From Gryganskiella cystojenkinii (lineage: Eukaryota; Mortierellomycota; Mortierellomycetes; Mortierellales; Mortierellaceae), in the NCBI GenBank assembly GCA_015852425.1, contig JAAAIG010000595.1, positions 1-24,791 of the forward strand: a stretch of 24,791 nucleotides of DNA, written 5' to 3'. The position numbers and the translations under genes were made by a program. This document shows positions 10,395 through 18,451 of the stretch, one piece after another (the first letter of the stretch is position 1; every line of letters begins with the position of its first letter). Under the pieces are notes generated by a model. That model was given only the letters and a program-made list of their open reading frames with translations. It did not search any database and was not told where the DNA came from.

Positions 10395-11014
10395 CCGAGG
10401 CTGCAAGTGGAGGCCTGTGTTTGGGGCCGCCTTGAGAGAATGTATATGTTTTAGGAGGAAGGATTATGAAATGGAAATGGAATGAATGAATAGAGTTTAA
10501 ATGAGCAGGGCCTTAAAAGGAACACGAAACGCCACCAATTCGAAATTTCCTTTAGGACTGTTTTTCTATGCTGGAGTACGGTCGCGTGTACACCAGGGTT
10601 CACAACGATTCAGACCAGAACGTGACGAAATCATTTAGTGAATGGGACAGCATCATGAATTTTTAGAAAGCCCTAATGGCAGCGAAATGAGATATCCCTT
10701 TCTAATAGCAAACACGAGATCGACAAGAGTAACCGTAACGAGTTTGTTGAACGATAAACCACCCCCGATTCTGTGGTTGTGGCTGCCGTCGTTGTCGAAG
10801 TTGTTGCTGCCCTGGCTCTCGGCCTCCACAGATAGCCTCAAGGGCTTTGTCAAAGGCACAAGTGAGGTCCAAAAATATGATCGTTTCCGATATCCGCTTG
10901 GCCAATATCATCTGCAAATACGCCTTATATCCAGTGGTACACAAATGAGTAAGGAGATAAGAGAAGGCTTAATTGTATAAATATCTCGCCTCATACCACC
11001 TTCGTTGGTGGAGT
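10395..11014. promoter_or_regulatory. REV1 upstream region; no gene recognised in 10550-11014
   Basis: The first ~150 bp before the REV1 ATG (to about 10545) is conserved in the decayed copy at 13275-13510, including GAGTTTAAA-GAGCAG and the 18-mer CACGAAACGCCACCAATT. Beyond that the sequence is unlike the rest of the window. On the minus strand 10944-10702 there is an open frame of 80 codons with the peptide FLDLTCAFDKALEAI, which I cannot assign; it has no start context or splice partners that I can support. A TATAAATATCTC string at about 10976-10987 matches the TATA segment of the palindrome promoters by itself, without flanking similarity. Confidence 0.45.
10523..10529 (+). promoter_or_regulatory. 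CACGAAA (SCB-like) box upstream of REV1
   Basis: CACGAAA, the Swi4/Swi6 cell-cycle box core of budding yeast, lies about 130 bp upstream of the REV1 ATG inside an 18-mer that is unchanged in the otherwise decayed duplicate (box at 13483-13489). Conservation may only reflect a recent duplication. Confidence 0.25.
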
Positions 11015-11138
11015 CACCGGTATCTCTCAATCATCTGATAGTATTGAATCCTATCGCTTGGTTTTATGGGTTTTTATTCAGAGGTCTCTTCGGGGTGTGG
11101 GAATTGTGATATCTTCGGGGAGGCATCATGAATGTTGA

Positions 11139-11342
11139 CTACTTTTGGTTGACAGCTTTGATCAAGGAAACAAGGTTTCCAGCGGTAATGTTACCGTGGG
11201 GCGTCTCAATGACCTGAGCGCAAAGGATGCAAATCGGGCCTGCACACGCACAGCAACGAGCTGAACAAGCCTGCACGGAAACCAGGGTCATCAACAGCAG
11301 CATCACGGCAAGGAGAGCGAGGGTAAAGTTTCGGGACATCAT
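11139..11342 (-). CDS. Small secreted cysteine-rich protein, intact copy
   Basis: A 67-residue single-exon frame. Residues 1 to about 25 form a clear signal peptide (basic MMSRNF, hydrophobic LALLAVMLLLMTLVSV, cleavage after VQA). The mature part, about 42 residues, starts with six cysteines packed in 16 residues (pattern C-x3-CC-x-C-x4-C-x2-C) and then runs into a cysteine-free tail with TPHGNIT and KAVNQK. I recognise no family; a secreted disulfide-rich peptide (effector-, antimicrobial- or signalling-type) is an inference from architecture only. A TATA box at 11465-11472 lies 123 nt upstream. The gene sits in the left arm of a long palindrome and has a diverged, frameshifted sister in the right arm (12597-12810); the frame being open here and the third-position pattern of changes in the signal peptide support a real gene. 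Confidence 0.72.
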   Translation of the reverse strand: MMSRNFTLALLAVMLLLMTLVSVQACSARCCACAGPICILCAQVIETPHGNITAGNLVSLIKAVNQK

Positions 11343-11464
11343 CTTGAAATGAACAGAGTATCTTGAGGTTGGAGGCGGTTATTTGAAACTGAATGGGCGA
11401 GTGGGGTTCTTGAGGCAGGATCTTGGATGTCTTGGAGCGTCGTTCTTAGAGGCGAGGGAGGAGA

Positions 11465-11472
11465 TATTTATA
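11465..11472 (-). promoter_or_regulatory. TATA box of the left small secreted protein gene
   Basis: TATAAATA read on the minus strand, 123 nt before the ATG, followed by a CT-rich segment. The same box and surroundings occur in the right arm at 12460-12467. Confidence 0.6.
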
Positions 11473-11940
11473 CGAGAGGGTGATAGTTCAGAATGTTTAC
11501 TATTGAATGATTGCTTGTCGACCGCGTTAACATGTTCAACACACGAGCGATAAATACCACCATGTTTCCCAGGACCTCCAACACAGTCCATCATTCTTGG
11601 AAAGCTCGCGATTCGTTGGTTCGATTCACGCAATCAATCGCCAACTTCATTTTTGTGTAGATTACCTCGTCCGGTGGGTTTCCGATAGCAACAACAATAG
11701 ATTGCCACCACCATTCACCTATCAATACCAACAACAACAGACTACAAAGCTAGAATAGGGGCTAGGGCAGTGACCAAATAAAAAAATGCTGTCGTTGTTG
11801 TAGAGTAGACTTTTGTGAACAACCGCTCTCGTTCTGACCACAGTCGGCAAAAACGAATTGTTGGGCAAGGTCTAGGGTGGCGAGCTTGCCGTTGTTGTGA
11901 ATGCTATAACAGTACCCACCCTAGCCTCTGTTCAATAATA

Positions 11941-12178
11941 TCAGAGACCACATCTCGTGAATAAACGAGGGCGTTGACAAGTCTTCACAAAAGTCTGCAC
12001 AACAACAACAGCCTTTTTTATTTTTTTGCTCACAGCCCTTGTCTAGCAATTCGTTTTTGACTGCTTTGGTCAGAGACCACATCCCACGAATAACTAGGAT
12101 GGTTAACAAGTCTTCACAAAAGTCTACTCCACAACAACGACAGCATTTTTTTATTTGCTCACTGCCCTAGCCCCTATT
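11941..12178. repeat. Tandem duplication (~129 bp unit) near the palindrome centre
   Basis: Unit 1 begins TCAGAGACCACATC at 11941, unit 2 the same at 12070; both continue through AAGTCTTCACAAAAGTCT, an AACAACAACAGC-like stretch, a T run and TTGCTCAC-GCCCT. A third, inverted version of the same segment lies in the left arm at about 11755-11860. Removing one unit moves the symmetry centre of the outer landmarks to about 11905, matching the central hairpin at 11872-11924. Confidence 0.75.
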
Positions 12179-12459
12179 CTAGCTTTGTAGTCTGTTGTTG
12201 CTGGTGTTGATAGGTGAATGGTGGTGGCAATCTATTGTTGTTGCTATCGGAAACTCACCAGGCGAGGTAATCTACACAAAAATGAAGTTGGCGATCGATT
12301 GCGTGAATCGAACCAACGAATCGCGAGCTTTCCAAGAATGATGGACTGTGTTGGAGGTCCTGGGAAACATGGTGGTATTTATCGCTCGTGTGTTGAACAT
12401 GTTAACGCGGTCGACAAGCAATCATTCAATAGTAAACATTCTGAACTATCACCCTCTCG

Positions 12460-12467
12460 TATAAATA
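12460..12467 (+). promoter_or_regulatory. TATA box of the right small secreted protein gene copy
   Basis: TATAAATA, 137 nt before the ATG at 12597, in sequence almost identical to the left arm. The extra spacing comes from a short CT-rich insertion before the ATG (near 12560-12570). Confidence 0.6.
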
Positions 12468-12596
12468 TCTCCTCCCTCGCCTCTAAGAACGACGCTGCAA
12501 GACATCCAAGATCCTGCCTCAAGAACCCCACTCGCCCACTCGTTTCAAGTAACCGCCTCCTCTTCTACACCCTCAAGATACTCTGTTCATTTCAAG

Positions 12597-12810
12597 ATGA
12601 TGTCCCGAAACTTTACCCTCGCTCTCCTCGCCGTGATGCTGCTGGTGATGACCTTGGTCTCTGTGCAAGCCGGGGGGCCATGTGCAGGTGATTGCTGTGG
12701 GTTGTTCAGGTAACATTTGCCTGGATTGCAATCGTGTCATCGTGACGCCCCACGGCAACATTACCGTTGGAAACCCTGCTGCCATGATCAAAGCTGTCAA
12801 CCAAAAGTAG
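12597..12810 (+). pseudogene. Small secreted cysteine-rich protein, frameshifted right-arm copy
   Basis: Sister of 11139-11342. The open frame from the ATG at 12597 reaches a TAA at 12711-12713 after 38 residues: an almost identical signal peptide (one amino-acid change) and the start of a Cys/Gly-rich mature part (GGPCAGDCCG). The sequence matching the rest of the sister, from GNIC...C to TPHGNIT and KAVNQK ending at TAG 12808-12810, continues in another frame. One extra base around 12700-12702 (GGGTTGTTC) explains the shift; I see no intron that would restore it (no usable acceptor before about 12790). It is therefore a pseudogene, a truncated 38-residue product, or an assembly error. The Cys pattern differs from the intact copy. 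Not a recognised family. Confidence 0.65.
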
Positions 12811-12930
12811 TCAACATTCATGATGCCTCCCGGAGGATATCACAATTTCCACACCCCAAAGAGACCTCTGAATAAAAACCCATAAAAACCAAAGGATTCA
12901 AGAGTATCAGATGATGGACAGGTACCCATG

Positions 12931-13274
12931 GTGGGCAGAGTGTCAAAGAGCGAGGCAGGAGCGGCGATCTCTTCGCCTTACACAGCGGTCGTGTGAATTG
13001 GATAAAATGACCTTTGGAGTACTGAGCCAGATGAAGCAAAGAACAATCAACCAGTTTTTGCACCTTAGTCCTCGACATCGTCAAATAAGTACCCCTCGTT
13101 TGTTTTTGCCCAATTCTCGGAATTTTTTCTTACTTCGTCATTCCAGCTTTTTGTTATCTATGCTCCATGCTTTTTGAATATTTGCAATTGAGTTCAATGT
13201 CCAGCTACAGTGGCGTTAAAAGCCGTCAAGCTTCTCCAGACTCGCCACCAATGTTCGCTTTTGAACTCGAAAGA
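12931..13274. other. Spacer without recognised gene between palindrome and REV1 relic
   Basis: No frame resembles a known protein. It begins after the right palindrome arm with GGTACCCATGGTGG and ends where similarity to REV1 intron 1 starts. It does not resemble the spacer left of the palindrome (10550-11014), so the flanking duplications are not a simple mirror or tandem copy. Confidence 0.4.
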
Positions 13275-13510
13275 TGCGAGTGTTCATCCACAAACTGTTT
13301 ATCCGCTGACGGGTACTTACTTCACGTCTTGTTGAAGCAGCAACTTTGCCTTTTGTGGGTGGTCTTACTTGTCAGGATCCATGCAGGACTACAAGGGGAG
13401 ACTTGTATTTAGGGCAACCTTGGGTGAATGTATTGTTTTAGGATGGCATGAATGGAGTTTAAACGAGCAGACTACAATGAGGCACGAAACGCCACCAATT
13501 TTGTGCTTCA
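13275..13510 (-). pseudogene. Decayed copy of the REV1 5' end (part of intron 1, exon 1, upstream region)
   Basis: Aligns in the same orientation with 10244-10545. Shared landmarks: TGTTCATCC and CCGCTGAC-like intron sequence, GCAACTTTGCCTTTT-GTGG (exon 1, KAKLQ part), TTGTCAGGATCCAT (start codon region), GTTTTAGGA, GAGTTTAAA-GAGCAG and CACGAAACGCCACCAATT. About 45-50 nt of exon 1 (the YNAIDYGDFGSY part) is missing, and no downstream REV1 exon follows. It cannot encode REV1; any remaining promoter activity would be fortuitous. Confidence 0.75.
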
Positions 13511-13982
13511 ATATATGTGATTCTGTTGGGGTTGCTGATACGGAGGTACGATAAATTGAAATACAGAGGGTCGTCCGATTGAAATGCAGACTGATAAAGT
13601 GGTATTTAAACCGTAATTACCTTTAAAGAGGTCAGATAAGAAAGAAAAAAAAAACGTTGAGGAGAGAACAGCAGAAGCAAAGAACGGAAAGGTCCCCTCT
13701 CCTTCTCCTCTAAAAAGGGATCACTTCTTTCCCAATTCACTCTTCCATCTATCAATCATCCATCCATCCATCCGTCTCTACCGCGATTCTCTGCATTCTC
13801 TGCATTACCTCCAATTCATTCCCCATCCTTCCTTAGTGCTCACTCTCTCTCCTCCTTCCTCTGCCCAATATATATTTTTTTATTCTTTCACCCCTCTCTT
13901 GGCACCCCAAACATCACTTCTTTCTTTCACTCCCAACAACGACTCTTTTGGGGAGGCGCCAACCAGGAAGACTGAAAAAGCC
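13511..13982 (+). promoter_or_regulatory. Upstream region and probable 5' UTR of the C2-AGC kinase
   Basis: An A-rich stretch (about 13641-13660) is followed by a strongly CT-rich tract (about 13690-13870), typical of fungal core promoters and transcript starts. GGTATTTAAACC lies at about 13602. The kinase frame is open upstream of 13983 but contains no ATG there, so the first in-frame ATG is at 13983. Confidence 0.5.
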
Positions 13983-16900
13983 ATGAGTTCGCACCGGATC
14001 TTTACCTCCTCCTCCTCGGCCAATTCTTCCTCTTCCTCTTCGTCCTCACCCTCGTTCTTCCCTCGGCCAGTCTTTGCCAGTGATCTGGTCACCAAAAAGA
14101 TGTCGTCCTCAACTACCCCACACTCTAAAACAACCTCATCTTCAAACTCCTATCGGTTACCTCCGAACAATAACAACAACAACAACAACAATAGCAACTC
14201 TTCAACATCTTCGACCTCAACTTCGATGATGGATCAACTACCAGCGATGCAACTCCCCGACTTTCACCTTCCAGATCTGAACCGGTTAAAGCAGCAGCTT
14301 CATAAACATACCCCATCCTTCTCACTAAAGTCACTACAACACACCTTTCACGTTCCCTCGTACAGTTCCTTCTCTTCTTCAATTTCTTCGTCGTCTTCTT
14401 CGTCTTCAACAACGACTCCAGGAGCAACGTCGACGATAAAGTCGAGACTTTCACTCTCGGCCCGATCATCTCGTCCATCTACTCCCTCTTCTTCTTCGAC
14501 AGCAACCGTTGGAACAACAACAGGAACCGCTAGTGGCATAACAGCAGTAACCACCGCAAGGGAAGGGCAACCTCCTAAACCGTCCTCCTTCTCAACTGCG
14601 GCACCATTTTCACCAACGATGCAACACAAACCGTCTGCACCAGTCTCGATTCCAACCCATCCATCGAACTTACTTATCAAGAAACAAGTGCCTCCTGTCG
14701 ATCCTGTCAGCGAGAACAACATTCCTACGCACACAGGTGGTTTTGACGGTGGCGCACTTGCCTCGCCGTTACCTGCACAACAGGCCCCTCAAAAATCACC
14801 CGTGGGTCATTTGTTCTTGCAGATCGTCGAGGCCAGGAACTTGAACCTTCAGAACCCACCTGCACTCTCTCGACCGTATTGTCTTGTCGAATATGATCAG
14901 AACGAGCTGATGACCCCACCGGCTTTACCAGAAGCCGAGACCATGGGACGACGAGGTGGAAACGATATCTTTGCGCGAGCCATGGCCGCCAGTAGTCCCA
15001 AATGGCGCCACGATGCGGAATTGTAAGTTTTATATATATATATTTCATTTGCTGTTGTGTCTGTTGTTTTGTGGGAGTGCATATTCCCCAGCTCACGTTG
15101 TTATCAGCATACCGCGCGCTTTGATTTTATCTTTTGGCTGAGAATGATTCGTGTTGTTGGGTTCGCTTGTTGTTGGGTTGCGTTGGGGGTGTAAGAAAGG
15201 GGGACGCGTTTTTTTATCTGATTGCAAATCGCTAACACATCCGACTTTTGCTCTTCCCCTTCTCTCCTCTCTCCTTCTCTTCATTGTTATTCTTCCTCTC
15301 TTTGTTTGCTTGGATAAAAACAATTCGGTAGTGATGTTGTCCGACCCAACCAACAGATCTGCATTACCATCTACGACTCTGGCAGTGCAGCACTCGAGGG
15401 TGATCAAGAACCCGCAAGAAGCTTTTTAGGCCAGGTCAAGCTCAAACCCTCAGAGATCCATAACCGAATGATCGATTCCTGGTTCCGACTCCAGGGTCGT
15501 GAATCCGATGAGCAAGAGGTCACTGGCGAAATCCGGGTGACTATCAAGTACCAAGCCATCGAGGTAACCCCCACTTTTTACGTGTTTTGGGAAAGAAGGA
15601 ATGGAAAATGATGGGGATGACGAACAGACGCGTGTCCTATTTTTTGTATGTGTGAGTTTTATGCCGTGCGACAATGCGTAGACCTTATTTGGCTTTGAGT
15701 CGCGTGTGCATTTTTTCGATGGGAGGACGAAGCACATGCACAACCCACTCCCCCATCAAAAAAAAGGTCGATGCAGGGTCCTTAAGACAACTGTCAGCCT
15801 GAGAAACTAACATTTTTGTTCTTTTCATATCCTTTGGGAACCTCGGTTTTTTTTACTTCTTCTTTCTATTTTTTTCGTGGCAAATAGTCACGCCACCTAT
15901 CGACCGCAGATTTTGATATCCTCCGAGTCCTCGGTGTCGGCTCCTTTGGAAAAGTCTACCAGGTCCGTAAAAAAGACACAGGTCGAATCTACGCCATGAA
16001 GGTCCTGGTCAAGAAACAAGTCATTGAACAAAAACAGGTCGAACATACCATCGCAGAACGCAACGTACTTGTCCAGGCCCTGCAATCACCGTTTATCGTC
16101 GGTCTCAAGTTCTCATTCCAGACGCCAACAAAACTCTACCTTGTCCAGGATTTCATGAATGGCGGTGAATTGTTTTTCCATATGCAGAACGAGGGAACGT
16201 TTTCCGAGGCACGAGCACGGTTTTATGCGGCAGAATTAGTCCTGGCCTTGGAGCATTTGCATTCCAGACATGTGGTCTATCGAGACCTCAAGCCCGAGAA
16301 TGTTCTCCTTTCTAGTCAGGGTCATATCGTCTTGGTCGATTTCGGTCTCTGTAAACAGAATGTGACCGAAGATGAACGAACGCATACGTTTTGTGGGACC
16401 ACGGAGTACCTGGCCCCCGAGATTGTCAAAGGCAAAGGTTATGGCAAAGCTGTGGATTGGTGGTCTCTTGGAGTCTTGCTCTACGAGATGTTGGTAGGGA
16501 CTTCACCCTTTGCGGATAGTCGAACCGAGGGAACCTATCACAAGATCTTGCATCAACCCGTCATTTTCCCGTCTCGACCTGCTCTCCCGTTGACGAATGG
16601 AGGACACCCCCAGCAACAGCATCAAGCTGGACCTGCTTCACTGGATGCAAATGGAACTGGAATCAGCCATAACGCCCAGGATATAATTCAGAGATTCTTG
16701 GACAAGAACCCCAAAACCCGTCTTGGATCTGGACCGAATGCACTGGCCGAGATCAAGGACCACCCGTTCTTCCGAGGCATTAATTTCGAAAAGCTTGCCA
16801 CCAGAGATGTCACACCACCGTTCCAACCTCATGTCGGCGTCATGGGCGATCTCGACGTCTCCAACTTTGATGTCCACTTCACGGATCAAAAGCACAATAC

Positions 16901-17564
16901 CAAGTCTGGCAATAATAACAACAACAGCCTCTTCTCCTCAGGCGGCGGTAGCTCGACCACGATGGTGATGGATGGTGAAGCCGGAAGCTTCTTGTTGCAA
17001 CAACAACAACGGGCTGCGAACCTTTATCGACAACAACAGATGAGGGCCGACAACAGTACACTGAACCCGAACGTCTTGATGCGCGGTCGTCGGAGCAGCA
17101 ACAGCTGGAGCAGTTATCGGACTCCGAGTAACGAGTCGATTTTTTCGTTGAACGAGTCCAACAACAGTCCGTTGTTGAATCGGACCGGCGGCCCATCACT
17201 ACTCAGGAACAACAATAATACCAGGATGAAGAACTCGGTCGCGGGAGGATCGTCGACTTCATCGTCCCCTCTGCGACAACAAAGCCCACAGCAGCAACTA
17301 CAACAACGCCAACAGGAGTACTTTAAGGGATTCACGTTTGAGGGCGAGAGTATCCTTGAGACCCTGAAGCGTCAGGATGACGAACAAAGGCTCCGGTCTG
17401 GGCTGGACGATGATGAAGCAGAAAGGATGGTCGACGGCGTCCGACCGGATTTGCCTTCACCGGCTCTGATTCTTGGGTTTCCTGGAAACCATGGTCATCG
17501 TCAACAGCAGCAGCTGTTTACGGGAGAGGCCACGAGTGTTGACTCGATCTTTGGCAGCATGTAA
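13983..17564 (+). CDS. C2-domain AGC protein kinase, Sch9-like
   Basis: Ser/Thr kinase of the type that acts downstream of TORC1 and nutrients in yeast (Sch9; Sck1/Sck2 in fission yeast). Exons 13983-15022, 15332-15563, 15888-17564; introns of 309 and 324 nt; 982 residues. Residues 1-270 are Ser/Thr/Asn-rich and disordered-looking; C2 domain about 272-424 (GHLFLQIVEARNLNL, then DVVRPNQQICITIYDSG and FLGQVKL). Kinase domain from 432: Gly loop GVGSFGKV (440-447), K462, catalytic YRDLKPEN (D557), DFG D575, PDK1 site TFCGT (T591), APE. An insertion of about 30 residues rich in Gln/Gly interrupts the region before SHNAQDIIQRFL. The AGC tail contains FDVHFTDQ (about 751-758), then ~145 low-complexity residues before a hydrophobic motif FKGFTF (T907). 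A 70-residue C-terminal tail follows. YPK/SGK-type is the alternative, but the C2 domain favours Sch9. Confidence 0.92.
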
Positions 17565-18451
17565 ATAGATTTAAAAAAAAATTATTAATACTTGTAGATT
17601 TTTCAAATCCTTGTAAGACTACTCACTACCTTCAACTACACATAAACCCTTTGCGCTCCATGTATATCATAGACTCCTCAATTAGCTAGAAAACTATAAA
17701 ATACACCTAATCCATTCATATATTTATGCGCATTGGCAATCTGTAGCATCACGGACCATTGAGGAGTTGTGGCGGTGCAGATCCTATTTGGAGATTTATT
17801 GTCCATTTTCGAGTTGCTTATCTTCGTGATGCCATTGGGGTTGACGTCGACGGGGTCAAAGATGAAAACTGCCCCTGATGTATCGCTTTCCATCCGTTCC
17901 AATAAGACGTTCATCAGCTCGTAAACGTGTCTCAGCCCACAACGTTGCAAAGAATCAAAAAATCTCACCTCACACAAAGTTTGGGCTGGGGCAAGAAAGC
18001 GAGGAAGAGAAAAAGAAGGGAGAGCGAACAAGATGTCAGATGGACATGGGGGCGTGGTTCGCATTGTTTGTGTTTTAGAGAAAAGGCAAAAAAAAAAGAC
18101 CGCCTGCATTTCTGTGGGCGTCCCTTGTCAACCTGTTTTTTTTTTGGTGATTTCGCCACACAACGCACACACACACAAAACAAAAGGTCTTGTCCATTGG
18201 TGCTCTCAAATAAAAAGATAAAATGGTGGGAATCGGCTTCTTTTCTTTCTTTCTTTTTTCTTTTCTGTTCTCTTCAAAAGAAAAAAAATACCCACGACCT
18301 CAAATTCGACACCTCAAGAACCCTCCCAGCGCCGCCCTCTCATATTTACAATCAACCATTAGCTAACTGAACAAAGTGAACACCAAGGAATCCACCTAAG
18401 ACCAACAAACCTCGAAAACCAGGAACTACATTAACAACAAAGGGAAAAAAA
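17565..18451. other. Intergenic region between kinase and calpain; calpain promoter at right end
   Basis: No gene is supported. 17565-17700 is the A/T-rich kinase 3' flank. On the minus strand 17929-17840 a peptide reading HVYELMNVLLERMES...DPVDVN faintly recalls the start of a bromodomain, but no continuation is seen. 18230-18300 is a pyrimidine- then A-rich stretch, and the 60 nt before the calpain ATG is A-rich (AACAACAAAGGGAAAAAAA), a common fungal start context. Confidence 0.45.

Larger units (their letters stand above)
11015..11880. repeat. Left arm of a ~1.9 kb palindrome
   Basis: Reverse complement of this arm matches 11916-12930. Matching landmarks: 3' flank around CATGATGCCTCC and GAGACCTCTGAATAAAAACC, the secreted-protein gene, its TATA box, the promoter to about 11760 (roughly a dozen differences in 415 bp by eye), and an inner part to CTAGGGTGG at 11872-11880, which pairs with CCACCCTAG at 11916-11924. 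The outer edge, near CAGATGAT, is approximate. The two arms are separated by only about 35 bp. Confidence 0.85.
11916..12930. repeat. Right arm of the palindrome, enlarged by an internal tandem duplication
   Basis: Inverted copy of 11015-11880. It is about 150 bp longer, largely because a ~129 bp unit is present twice (see 11941-12178). Similarity ends near 12920-12930, shortly after CAGATGAT. Arms differ least in the promoter and most in the middle of the coding sequence. Confidence 0.85.

Noticed and set aside
11379..11633. 84-codon minus-strand frame conserved in both palindrome arms (mate inside 12218-12691)
   Set aside because: It lies in the promoter, contains the TATA box, and its conservation follows from the near-identity of the arms at all codon positions; no start context or family support.
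12302..12330. GGTTCGATTC, a tRNA B-box-like string in both arms (left copy near 11610)
   Set aside because: No A box, acceptor stem or paired arms at tRNA spacing around it.
13836..13982. N-terminal extension of the kinase upstream of 13983
   Set aside because: The frame is open but has no ATG; the sequence is CT-rich leader-like.
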